Positions 1 through 9,667 are shown, counted from the stretch's first letter. The stretch is 12,899 nucleotides of DNA from Euperipatoides rowelli (GCA_003024985.2 PXIH01S0004240.1), one strand, 5' to 3'. Program-made: numbers and translations. The notes: generated by a model from the letters alone, not told the origin.

Positions 1-769
1 TAAGTATATCAATATATACTACATCCGTTGGAATATTTAGCTCATAATTACCTGTTATGTCATCTATAAAATGTAATAAATTTGATGCAGTTGACAAATN
101 TTTTCTAAATCCATATTGATTGACGGATAGAACATTATTTAAAGAAACAAAATTTTCAATTTTGAAGTTTTACAGATGATGTCACTAATGTTAAGATGCC
201 AAATAGTATGGATATACTATAGTAGGCAATAAAAGTTCATGGCAAATAAAATAGGACATGGTGGAAAGTAAAAGGACATGGCTCTCTGCCATGATAAAAT
301 GCTATTGAGGAAAAATTCCCTATTTTTACAAAAGTCTTCATTTACATTTTTTAAGAACGAACTTTCACACATTTACTATGTTTAATTACTTTTTAATTAC
401 AATGGTCACACATTTTTTTAGTTATTTCTTAGTCTACATTTTCATTTTTTTTCTTAGTTGATTAACTCCACACTCCAAACAATTTCCTTAGACTAGTTTA
501 GAAATATATTGACTTTTTTTTTAACTAATATGATTTATATTGTTCTTTTATTAAACTTTCTTCTATTAACTGAGTTTTTTAATTATTTTTTTCTTTTATT
601 TAGGAACATATTTTCCATCGAGCAGTACCTAGGAGTCCATCTATTTTTCTAGCCAGTAATAATTCTACTCAGATCCCATGTATTCAAACATTTGATAATC
701 ATGGTATCAGTAGAATTTAAAAATAATCAATAACTCTTTTAAAAAAGATAATACATTTTGAAATCATAA
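1..769. other. AT-rich sequence, no gene seen
   Basis: I see no coding potential. The only structure is a small hairpin, CATGGC (277-282) with GCCATG (288-293), next to two AGGACATG copies. Base 100 is an ambiguous N. Confidence 0.6.
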
Positions 770-855
770 ATGACTCATCATGTCTAAGATCAATCATCAA
801 TGGACTTCATTATATCTAAGATCAATCAGAAATGAACCTCATCATGTAGAGATAT
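770..855 (+). repeat. Short tandem repeat, about 31-bp unit, 2.5 copies
   Basis: Units start at 770, 800 and 832. Each begins ATGRACYTCATYATR-like and continues TCTAAGATCAATCA. The third copy is cut short after ATGAACCTCATCATG. Confidence 0.75.
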
Positions 856-1059
856 ATATTGTCTTCCTAGAGTATTTACAACAAATTAAAAGCAACCTGT
901 ATCCTTAGACTCAAATTATGGCTACAATATTCTCATTTAATAATTTTGTGACTGAAGGCTTTGAGTTCTTCAATACTAAGAACTGTCCAAGATATACAAA
1001 AAAGTAAGACATTTAAATCAAATGAAGTCACATAAGATTTTATGTTTAATATAAGAAGC

Positions 1060-1870
1060 CATTTTCATTCTGATGAATTGAAGATGTCTTTAAGGGAGAG
1101 TCCCATCTATATGTTGGGAAATCTGATCTAGACCAGTGATTAGCATTTACATTAGGGAGTCTGGTTAAAAATCCAGGTGAGCCTGGTTTACATATGGAGA
1201 CTGGTTGACACAAGGAAGGGAGTACGGTGTACACCAGGGGAACATAGTCTGCAATATGAGAAATTTGGTATAGACCATAGAAAGTCCGAGTCCGATATAG
1301 ACCAGTGATTGTCATCTGCACTAGGGAGTGTAGTTTACACTGATTTAGCCAGTGATTAGTTCACCAATCTAAACCAGGAAGGATAATCTGATCTAGATCA
1401 GTGATTGTTATCTGCAGTGATTGTAATTTAGGCTACACTGATCTAGACCAGTGATTAGCATTTACACCAGTCTGGTTGAAATAAGGGGATAAGGTCTATG
1501 CCATGAGAAAGTTTGGCCTAGACCAGAGAAAGTCTAAGCTATAACTAGGGATAGGGAGTCTGATCTAGATCAGTGATTGTGATCTGCCCCAATGAATGTA
1601 ATTTACATGGGGAGGTCATGTTTACACTGAAGGGTGTCTAATCTAGATCTTAATACAATCATGGAGATGGAGCTGGTAAAGACTAAGAGTCTGGTTTACA
1701 TTATGGGTCTTCAGACTTGGGGTCAAATTTACTCCAGGAGAGGCTTGATTTTTATCATGGGCGAGGGGGCCCAATCTACACCCCCAGAATACAATCTAAA
1801 CTAGAGACAGCCCAATCAAACATGAGTCTTGACCAGTAAACATCATAAGGAATTAAATACACAACAGGGA
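1060..1870. repeat. Degenerate tandem repeat array based on GATCTAGACCAGTGATT
   Basis: The motif GATCTAGACCAGTGATT or close variants occurs at 1125-1141, 1294-1310, 1342-1357, 1390-1406, 1440-1456 and 1562-1578. Between these are recurring companions: AGCATTTACA, TCATCTGCA, GGGAGTCTGGTT, GGTTTACA and TAGACCAGAGAAAGTC. Spacing is irregular, which suggests an old array scrambled by deletions. The stretch is less AT-rich than its surroundings. The 91-codon minus-strand frame at 1046-1321 lies wholly within it and shows no known domain. Confidence 0.8.
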
Positions 1871-2318
1871 AAGTCCAGTCTATATTGAAATTTACTAAGT
1901 AATACAGAATATAATAAAGATACAAAATATAATAAATATCAACTTATTAAAATTATCTAGTCAAATGTTTTTTTAATATTAGTAAGTTTTGATGATATTG
2001 TCAAAATACATTTTTAGGCTCATAATATTTGACAATTTCTCTTCACTAAAGCTGAATTGGATAAGAAAATCCTATAGCATTTAAAGTGTCCTAAAAATGT
2101 GTAGGCCTACACAACTGGTAATATCTTCAAAACATGTTAAAAATTATTATGATTTACTTTTTAAAAAAATGTTTAAAAATACAAGTTGATAATTATTATA
2201 ATCTTTATTTATATTTATTGTCAAATTTTCATTTTATTCTTCAAGTATTTCATTTATCACTGAGTATCTCAGTTACAAAAGTAGCCATTTTTTGGCAAAT
2301 GTTTAAAATTATAATCTA
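1871..2318. other. AT-rich sequence, no gene seen
   Basis: The 61-codon frame at 2134-2319 is Leu/Ile/Phe-rich because the DNA is AT-rich. It shows no domain and runs into the flank of the hAT MITE. Confidence 0.55.
2099..2112. repeat. Perfect 14-bp palindrome
   Basis: GTGTAGGCCTACAC equals its own reverse complement. No function is inferred. Confidence 0.7.
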
Positions 2319-2326
2319 GTTATATA
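2319..2326. repeat. Left target-site duplication of the hAT MITE
   Basis: GTTATATA directly abuts the CAGTG terminus and is repeated exactly at 2582-2589 after the other end. Confidence 0.88.
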
Positions 2327-2581
2327 CAGTGATGGCTCGAGATGTAAAATGACATGGAGGCCTTAAAATGAATATTTTGTAAAATTTCTGCCTTATTTTT
2401 GTAAAATAAGCTACAGGCTACATTTGTCCCTGTTATTTTTTAATTTTTTTTGAGGTGGGGTTTGGGGATAACTTTTTTAAATCTTATTCTTTTAATAACC
2501 ATTTTTTTTAGGTGTTAGGTGTCCCTAAATCAAGGTTCTCAGGGCAGTCACCCTGTTAGCCCATATCTCGAGCCATCTCTG
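2327..2581. mobile_element. Non-autonomous hAT-type MITE, 255 bp, complete
   Basis: The element starts CAGTGATGGCTCGAGAT and ends, read inward on the minus strand, CAGAGATGGCTCGAGAT, a 17-bp terminal inverted repeat with one mismatch. It is flanked on both sides by the same 8 bases, GTTATATA (2319-2326 and 2582-2589). An 8-bp target duplication and CAG-type ends are hallmarks of hAT superfamily transposons. The interior is AT-rich and non-coding, so movement would have needed a transposase encoded elsewhere. The perfect target duplication suggests a fairly recent insertion. Confidence 0.9.
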
Positions 2582-2589
2582 GTTATATA
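2582..2589. repeat. Right target-site duplication of the hAT MITE
   Basis: GTTATATA follows the last base of the element and is identical to 2319-2326. Confidence 0.88.
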
Positions 2590-2639
2590 ATATATTTATA
2601 TTGTTTATATTATAAACACCAAGTCAAATGTATCAATAG

Positions 2640-2701
2640 CTTGTCTATAAGAATTATCAAATATATAAATACATATGGATTTGATAATTCTTACAGATAA
2701 G
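2640..2701. repeat. Inverted repeat (hairpin), 23-bp arms
   Basis: Arms at 2640-2662 and 2679-2701 match at 21 of 23 positions, sharing the core AAGAATTATCAAAT, around a 16-base AT-rich spacer. It lies between two transposons. It may be a very short foldback element or a local palindromic duplication. No function is assigned. Confidence 0.8.
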
Positions 2702-2734
2702 TAATTCATAATTTATTTTTTAACCACGGAGCTG

Positions 2735-2762
2735 TATTCAACTCACTGGAGGGACATCTGTT
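2735..2762 (+). repeat. Left terminal inverted repeat of the 555-bp element
   Basis: Starts TATTCAACTCACTGGAG and pairs with 3262-3289, with the outer 17 bases identical. Confidence 0.8.
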
Positions 2763-3261
2763 GTTGTCTTCAATTCGGTGAAACATTGCAGCCGCAACCA
2801 CATTGCACATATAGAAAGGACATCAACCAAGATGGCTGCCACCTAGATGTTTAGGCTATTATTGATAGGATTTTAGTCAACAATCCCTAAACTTGACCCC
2901 ACACTGACCCTAAATCAGTCATGAAGACCAGTAAGTTCAAACCCAAATCAATAGAAGTATCGCATTATGCTCCAACAATAAGTCAAACATAAAATACAAT
3001 GGAATTATCAATGTGTCTGCTAGATATCGCCATATTGGGTGATTGCAAGCTGAACTAAGCCAACATATATTTCCCTCCAATGTAACATACCGTATTTCAT
3101 AGTTTTTTTGTTGGCTCAAATAAGCTTTGTTTGTATTATTAAAAAAAAGTATTATACAAACCAAAAAAAAATTGAATAAAAAGCGACAAAACTCAGTAAT
3201 CAATCTATGCTTTTCAATGCAATGTATTGGCAGCTAGATTAGCCAGCGGCATGAATATTTA

Positions 3262-3289
3262 ACAAGGTGTCTCTCCAGTGAGTTGAATA
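3262..3289 (-). repeat. Right terminal inverted repeat of the 555-bp element
   Basis: Ends CTCCAGTGAGTTGAATA, the reverse complement of the left terminus. Confidence 0.8.
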
Positions 3290-3644
3290 GAGACCAGTAC
3301 TTTTAACATGTTTATATATATTCATCCTAGGTATCACTTCTTATCCAATTGAATCATTCATTGCATTATAATTTTTTTAAGATCTCATTCCATAATTTTT
3401 TCTTAAATATTAGACCTTGGCCATTACACAAATATTTTACCTACACCATATTTGCACCCAAAATATACTTTTAGGCACCATGTTAATGAACACTCAAACA
3501 ATATCCTAATTGAATCAATATGTATGTCCCAATTCTAAATTAATGAACCAACATTTGATTAAGGGTTTGATATCTGTGTGTTGGCCAAAGTCCAATATAT
3601 TTGAAAGTCAGTAGAGAAAACTTTAAGCAATAAATAAATTTAAT
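3290..3644. other. Unannotated spacer
   Basis: AT-rich sequence between the 555-bp element and the SINE candidate. I found no frame, repeat or inverted repeat of note. Confidence 0.5.
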
Positions 3645-3931
3645 CTTTTTGCATTGTGGAGCTAGTCGAGTCAGAGAGTGTTCTGACTCGGCACTCAAGT
3701 GGCCAAGCCGGCCGCCGTTTCGAATCCAGGGAAACCTTTATTCCCCGGATTAAATTTGTTCAAGTCCAAGATGCTTTTTTTCATGAATTTCTGTACATAT
3801 GTCAATTATACGCTTCAAATGTTTTTCCTTGGATTTATACGCATGTATTGTATTATATATTGTGAAATACAACGGAGTCATCTCCTCTCTGTGAGAGAAA
3901 ATTTTTTTAAAAAAAAATAAAAATAAATAAA
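3645..3931 (+). mobile_element. tRNA-derived SINE candidate
   Basis: The head is tRNA-like. GAGCTAGTCGAGTCAGAG resembles an internal A box and D arm. GTGTT-CTGACTC-GGCAC can fold as a 5-bp anticodon stem with a 7-base loop, using G-U pairs. TTTCGAATCC resembles the B box (GGTTCGAATCC). This GC-richer head is followed by about 150 bases of unrelated body and an A-rich tail (3908-3931), as expected for a SINE. An AATAAATAAA-type sequence lies on both sides and may be a decayed target duplication, but it is low in complexity. The 69- and 73-codon open frames starting at 3656 and 3699 overlap the element and look like chance frames. Confidence 0.6.
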
Positions 3932-4196
3932 AATTTTGATCCTTTTAAATGAGTGAATAATTGTTTTATTTTCTATATGTAAAGTATGTTGTTCTCAAAC
4001 ACCAAATTTACTCAATATCCACAATAAATATTCATTGCAAGTTAGGTTGATCAAATAAAACACGTAATGAATGGTATACAATGAACCTAAACTGCATAAC
4101 CCATCATCTTTGAATGTAATAAAATATGTAGTTTGTTTATCCTATTATTTCAGGTTTATTTATTATTAATTCAAAACACATATAATACAAAAACAC

Positions 4197-4406
4197 AATT
4201 GAGACCAGGTAAGATACCCATTACACCCTCGGAAAAACAATAAATTAATTATTAAAGAAAAAGAAGGCCCTAGCCCCAAAGGATATGGGACTAATTCATA
4301 TATTTTATCAAACAATAATTATTGATTAGATAAAGGAAGAAAAAAAAGTCAATATCCGCAGGCAAGCACTCTATCATTTCACCACCTTGCTTCTCAGTCA
4401 CTATAA
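4197..4406 (-). mobile_element. Second tRNA-derived SINE candidate, interrupted
   Basis: On the minus strand, 4349-4390 reads GCAAGGTGGTGAAATGATAG and then AGTGCTTGCCTGCGG. This closely resembles the 5' half of a tRNA: A box, D arm, then an anticodon arm like that of Gly or Asp tRNAs. A degraded B box may follow near GTCCCATATCC (about 4287-4297). The stretch between contains an extra AT-rich segment with the palindrome CAATAATTATTG, which makes the tRNA part too long. It is therefore a decayed or insertion-split retroposon, not a tRNA gene. The 3' body runs to about 4197, but this boundary is a guess. Confidence 0.42.
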
Positions 4407-5230
4407 CAAAAGATCCAGGTGAAAACATTTACTCAAAATTAAAAAATTTCCATAATGGTAATTCCATGTTATCTAAATAAAACAATCCAAATCTTATAAA
4501 CAAAATCATCAGAACCGACAGTAATAACGTCAAACGAAGATCCACACAACCACTAGAAATGTTTCTCACAAAACAGTCAATCAGCTGCATATATATATAT
4601 TAATTCAGTCTTTAATAATCCTGATGGTATCCATTTATAAACAAAACAATCAGAAAATGAGAATCAGTCTTCCATATCGTCATTAATGAACGTTTCTGAA
4701 TACTTTGAGTGCAAAGGTACCGACACAAAAAAGTATTAACTGCATCAAAGAAAATTAGTAAAATAAGACGTAAAAAATCAAAAGTCAAACATAACTAAAT
4801 AGAAAATTTAATTATTCATATGATGATAATCAATAAAAAAACTGCCAAATTAAGTTTGTCATAGGCCCTAAGAAACATCTAGCTCACCATCACTAAAATG
4901 TTCAATGATGTGCTTGTGGTCCAATACGATTTCCAAAAAGTCAAGATGTCACATTAAATTTGGAATGATTAATAAACATAAAGCCATAAAAATAATAAAG
5001 TAACTCAAATAAATAAAAATAATATATACAAAAGAAAATCTATTTACAGGAACATTATTTTATTACGGTACGTAGGCATCAAATTTTTCCAATGATTAAA
5101 TTGGTTTTTGAAAACAATGTATAATTTGTATAAAATAATGTGATTTTTTTAATTTTTGTAAACTGTTGTACGTTTTAAATTACTTAAGATTTTAATCAAA
5201 TTTCCAAAATGTATGAAAACATTCCTCTTG
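4407..5230. other. AT-rich sequence, no gene seen
   Basis: There is no supported gene or repeat here apart from a short AT run near 4591. Confidence 0.5.
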
Positions 5231-5261
5231 TATTCCATATTCAAGATATGAATATGGAATA
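5231..5261. repeat. Perfect inverted repeat, 13-bp arms
   Basis: TATTCCATATTCA (5231-5243) and TGAATATGGAATA (5249-5261) are exact reverse complements around the 5-base loop AGATA. Confidence 0.85.
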
Positions 5262-5399
5262 TCCATTATGAATCTTTTATGTAAACATATAATAGTTTCT
5301 ATCAATTTAAAAAAAAGGGGTGAAAGAGAAAAATTAGAACTAACAATGTTGACTAGATATGGGACGTCATGACAATTTGGACTATATAAAGTAATGTGG

Positions 5400-7760
5400 A
5401 ATTTGGCCTCATGATTTAAAAAAAACTTTTAAACATTAAGAATCATAGTTTAAATTCCATTAAACTTAAAAACTTCATCAAAGAAATACATTACTAATTT
5501 GTTATATTAATTCTTAAATAAAAATTAGAAATTCAAAGTGTCAATAACATGGAATTATGAATTTAAAAGGGCTAATATTAAAGGAACTCTTTAATATAGA
5601 ATGTGTATAAATTTAAAAATGGTTACAAATAAAGTTTTGAACACCTAATTATGAATTATAAAAAGCATTTCCCACATAAAAACTAGAATACAGAATTCTT
5701 AAAATTTCAAAATACCTCATAATGAAGTCTTAAATATGAAATTATTATGAATAATTCCCACCCAACAATAAGAACTCAAACACAAAATTATTTAAAGAAA
5801 AAATTCTGGTTGAAGAATTCTTGACATGGGATTATCATTAGTATGAATGCAAAATGTTACTCCATATATGGGAACTCTTGAATACAGAATTATAATGAAT
5901 TTAAAATACTTTCATAATGAAGAATAGAAACCAAGAATTATGAAAATCTTATAAGAAACATACCGGTACCGTAATCTTATATCTTGAACAAAAAAAAACA
6001 ACTATAATGAATTTAACAATAGTTTTGTCATGAAGAACTTTTGAAATCAAAATTAGGGATTTAAAAATAACTTGACAAATAACTCTTGGACTTGAAAATT
6101 ATAAATGAAAAATAGGAAGTTATAAATTATTATGAATGTAAAAAGTACTCCAATTATATAATGAATAAAAAGTATTGTCATAATAAAGACATCTTGAACA
6201 CAAGATACATTTTTTTAAAAAATATATAAGGAAATATTGAATATGCAATTGTTTTCAATGTAAAAAGTATTTCCAATATAAGAACTCTTCAACATGGAAT
6301 ATTACTAATATGAAAAGAAATCAAACATAATTCTTGAACATGGAATTAAAATTAATATAAGAACTATTCCCAACATAACTGCGACATGAAAATAACTGTA
6401 TAGCTCTTGAACATGGAATTATAAAGATAATAAGTATTCTAAACATAACTCTTGAACACAAAATTATGGATATAAAAGTATGCCAACATAACTCTTAAAC
6501 ATGAAATTATTATGGATATAAAAAGTATTCTCAACATAAATTTTGAACAATCCAAACATAACTCTTGAACCTATAAATATTATGGATATAAAAGGTATTC
6601 CCAACTTAACTCTTGAACATGGATTATTATGGATAGAATAAAAAGTATTCCCAACATAAATTTTGAACATGGACTAATTATGGATATAAAAAGTATTTCC
6701 AACATGTCTTGAACAAGAAGTATTCCAAACATAACTCTTGAACCTATAAATATGAATATAAAAAGTATTCCCAACATAACTCTTGTACATGAAATTAATA
6801 TGAATATAAAAGTTCTTCCAATATAAGAACTCTTGAACATAGAATTAAGAATTAACCCACTTTCATACAGAAAAACACTTGAACAAGGATTATGAATTTA
6901 AATAACTGTCATAATGGAAGTATTTTGAACTTAGATCTACGGTAATAAGAATTTTTAAAAAAATTTCATAATAAATTCTTAAACATGAACATGGAATTAT
7001 AAACTCAAACTGCACTTTCATAGTGAAGTTTTTTTTTATTTTGGATTTATGAATTAAAGACTATAAATGAAAAATTTTTGATCAGGAATTATAAATTTAA
7101 CAAAACTCCATGAATGTTTTATATGAATTTATTAGTAATTTAAAAGCAATTTTGATCATGAAAACTATTGAATGGTGAATTATTCCAAATTTATAAAGGA
7201 GTTTTGTGGTGAAGAAATCTTAATTATTTCTATTAAAAAAATAATAATGAACTGAACAAACAATTATGACGTTAAGCCTTTCAAGATGATAAACTGAACA
7301 AAAGTTTCTTAATTTAAAAAGTATTAGAATATTGAAGAACTATTGAACATTTTGTTATTGTGTATTTAAAGACTTTATGGTGGACCTCTTAACATGGATT
7401 CCTTAATTTAAAAAAGGATTCTAATAATAAGAACTCCTTGAATATTTAATTTTTTTTAAAAAAAAAAACACATTTTTAATGAACAATCATGTATGGATGT
7501 AAATACTGAATAGGAAATTAAAAAGAACTTTCATGAAGTACTCAGTAATATAAATATATTACTTTAAAAAGGTTCTAATAATGAAGAACTCGAATAAAAT
7601 GAATTATGAATTTAAAAATGACTGTCATGAAGAAATACTCAACTTAAATTTATTATTAATTTAAAAAGGATTCTAATAAAACAGTTCTTGAATACTGAAT
7701 TGTACGAATACAAAAAGGACAGAACCAAAAACAATAATTTAAACTAAGAATTTATCAATT
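5400..7760. repeat. Degenerate minisatellite array, units about 43-50 bp
   Basis: About 2.4 kb are built from diverged copies of a unit whose parts are CTCTTGAACATGGAATTAT, a (T)ATGGATATAAAAAG segment and TATTCCCAACATAA, about 48 bases in all. In the best-kept part, CTCTTGAACA-type starts fall near 6404, 6449, 6492, 6540, 6610, 6660, 6780 and 6830, giving steps of mostly 43-50. Some shortened units are mixed in. Left and right parts are more diverged, with variants such as GAATTATGAATTTAAAAAGG, so the outer limits are approximate. Because 48 is divisible by three, long minus-strand open frames appear (6464-6670 and 6580-6840) encoding repeated 16-residue phrases. I do not regard these as genes. 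Confidence 0.85.
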
Positions 7761-8081
7761 CATGAATTATGGAATTAGTTTGAATTAAAAAAGAACTTTC
7801 ATAATCAAAAATCCTATAGAAATTTGTATATAATTTTTTTTTGTATTACCATCAACAGTTGTATAAAGCTTAATTAATTTAAAAAATAAAATGTTTATAA
7901 AACAATAGTTTTATATTAGTGAAACTATATACAGAAAATCATCAAGACTTTTAAAATATTCTCTGATCATTGTGTAATCTATGACAAATTAATAAATGAT
8001 AAACAAATTGATTTCTGTACTAAGATCTTATTTAAAATGAAAGGTAAAATATTCAATATACAGCATATACTGTATATAAAT
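7761..8081. other. AT-rich sequence, no gene seen
   Basis: This is spacer after the 48-bp array. The only structure noted is the near-palindrome TACAGCATATACTGTA at 8059-8074. Confidence 0.5.
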
Positions 8082-8198
8082 TAGAGCTGTAAAAAAATCG
8101 ATTATTTGATTCAATATCGATATCAGGGGAGGTAAAACGATATCAATTATTAATTTAAAAAATCGATTTAAAAAAAAAAAAAAATTTTTTTTTTTTTT
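8082..8198 (+). mobile_element. hAT-like terminal fragment ending in an A/T foldback
   Basis: TAGAGCTGTAAAAAAATCG followed by repeated ATCGAT-type motifs (ATCGATT, ATATCGATATC, AATCGATTT) resembles the ends of many hAT-type elements. These often start with a GGGCTGTAAAAA-like terminus followed by ATCGATTA stretches. No matching opposite end or target duplication was found, so it would be a fragment. Confidence 0.35.
8170..8198. repeat. A15 run joined to a T14 run
   Basis: Fifteen A (8170-8184) are followed directly by fourteen T (8185-8198), a perfect foldback with no loop. It could be two poly(A) tails joined head to head, replication slippage, or an assembly error. Confidence 0.85.
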
Positions 8199-8433
8199 AA
8201 GAAAGTTAACAGACTTTATTAGAAATTATGTAAAAATACAATTTTAAAACAATATAAAACTTTATTAGATAGAATGATAGTATTTGTAATAATATTTTGC
8301 CTAATTTTGTCTTATAAATAAATATAAATTTGAAAATCACGAGACAGGAGGTAATACATTGATTATATCAACTTAATTTGTGTATGGTTAAATTTCGTTT
8401 TAAAAAAGCTTGAAGAGAAATGTCCCCTTATTT

Positions 8434-8519
8434 AAAAAACAGGGCATTTTGGGTAAAAAAACAGGACATTTTGAAAAATAATACAGGACAATAATAAAAA
8501 ATATAGGACAATTATTACA
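8434..8519 (+). repeat. Tandem repeat, about 21-bp unit, four copies
   Basis: The core AACAGGGCATTTTG, ACAGGACATTTTG, ACAGGACAAT, ATAGGACAAT recurs with starts near 8439, 8461, 8482 and 8501, joined by A-rich spacers. Confidence 0.65.
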
Positions 8520-9089
8520 TATTGCACATAACGTACCGAGTGTATGTGGGTGCACCCAAACAGTATTATACACAATCTATGCTAATATATTGTAGCGATA
8601 TTATTCTGTATAGTTTGTTTATTTTATTTATTTTCTATTCGTTCAGTTAATTGATATTTTCAAGTAAAAGCTGAGTTTATTTCAAGATATAATTATTTTC
8701 TTAGCATAGTAGTGCGTCGGCACCTATTTCTTGTTTAAATTGGGTGCTTTTGGCTAAACTAAGAGATTTGCATTTTATGGGGTTTTTTATGGAAAAATTT
8801 TAATACTGGTCAGGGTCAACTCTATTATCTCATGGACTCATTATTGTTTCCAACATCAGTTCATTCACATGATACAAGATTGAGAGTGGAGAGTAGTATT
8901 TCTGTTAGATAATTTAAGATAAAGTTTGGTTCTGAGTCTTTTCAAGGTAGAGGTCCAATATATTGTAGTTCACTGAATAGTGGGATAAGGCTTGTTGATA
9001 ATATTGATATTTCTAGAAGAGAAATTCTTAGATACTTTAATACATAATGAAATTATTATTGTAATATAATTTGTTTTTAGGTTTAGGAT
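8520..9089. other. Unannotated spacer
   Basis: I found no reading frame with domain character and no clear repeat. Base composition is slightly less AT-biased than the 48-bp array. Confidence 0.45.
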
Positions 9090-9258
9090 TGTTTGCTTCA
9101 TATGCAAAACGACTGGAGAAAGGGCCTTCACATAGGGGGGTTGGATGGAGCTTTAGTCTTGGGGCCCAGGGCCAGGAAAGGGGCCCATGCACAAAGAATC
9201 TCCATAAGAAACTATATAGTTATGACCAGGGGTGGGTAACCAGATGGGGAGGGGGCCT
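9090..9258. other. GC-rich island, probably part of a repeat
   Basis: This stretch is rich in GGGGCCC, GGGCCT and GGGGAGGGGG, in sharp contrast to the AT-rich flanks. The open frame at 9071-9280 translates to a Gly-rich peptide with no recognised domain. I treat it as repeat-derived sequence continuous with the 100-bp duplication that follows. Confidence 0.4.
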
Positions 9259-9458
9259 AGGCCTGGACAAGGGTCCCTAAGGCTAAACAAAGGTCAACAA
9301 AATGTTCATACAATCAAAAAAAAAGCTTATCAAATCTTCATGCATAAATGGATCCTGTAGGTCTGGCCAAGGGGTTCACAAGTCCATCAAAGATAAACAA
9401 AAAACCCAGTACAACAACAAAAAAAAAGCTTATCAAATTTTCACGAACAAGGAGAAGC
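9259..9458 (+). repeat. Tandem duplication, 100-bp unit
   Basis: Unit 1 starts AGGCCTGGACAAGGG at 9259 and unit 2 starts AGGTCTGGCCAAGGG at 9359, exactly 100 bases later. Both carry AAAAAAAGCTTATCAAATYT followed by TCAYG. A third, weaker GCCTGG-like start lies near 9481. Confidence 0.75.
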
Positions 9459-9667
9459 TTATTTAAAATACGTAAGGTCCCCGCCTGGAATTTCAGTCCA
9501 AGGGCCCCAATTAGGCTTCCTGCCTGGCGGAGCACTAATGTGAAGATTTCCCTTATTCATTAATAACTAGTCAAAAACTGTCGAAATTGATGGTAATATT
9601 CTTTTTGGGCCCAGAAATTTGTGTCATGTTTGGAACTATGGAAAACACACCCATGTTATTTGCTACA

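Larger units (their letters stand above)
2735..3289. mobile_element. Non-autonomous DNA transposon with terminal inverted repeats, 555 bp
   Basis: The left end (2735-2762) starts TATTCAACTCACTGGAG. The right end (3262-3289), read on the minus strand, starts with the same 17 bases, and overall 24 of 28 terminal positions match. The interior has no convincing gene: the 88-codon minus-strand open frame at 2937-3203 has low-complexity AT-driven composition. I could not find a clear target-site duplication (left flank GGAGCTG, right flank GAGACCA). The superfamily is therefore open, and a TA duplication absorbed into the first two bases is possible. Confidence 0.78.

Noticed and set aside
770-855. 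CRISPR-like repeats
   Set aside because: Repeat and spacer are not distinguishable, there are only 2.5 copies, and the genome is clearly eukaryotic.
1046-1321. 91-codon minus-strand open frame
   Set aside because: It lies inside the degenerate GATCTAGACCAGTGATT array, shows no domain or helix pattern, and is explained by repeat sequence.
2937-3203. 88-codon minus-strand open frame with a hydrophobic N-terminus
   Set aside because: It sits inside the 555-bp inverted-repeat element, has AT-driven Phe/Ile/Leu/Asn composition, and matches no family I know.
3645-3730. A functional tRNA gene
   Set aside because: The A-to-B region does not fold into a full cloverleaf, the T stem is mismatched, and an unrelated body and A-rich tail follow, as in a SINE.
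3656-3920. Two overlapping plus-strand frames
   Set aside because: Both start in the tRNA-like head of the SINE candidate and run through its body, so they are chance frames.
6464-6840. Repetitive minus-strand peptides with 16-residue periodicity
   Set aside because: The periodicity follows from a tandem DNA unit of about 48 bases. Many unit lengths deviate from multiples of three, which breaks the frame elsewhere in the array.
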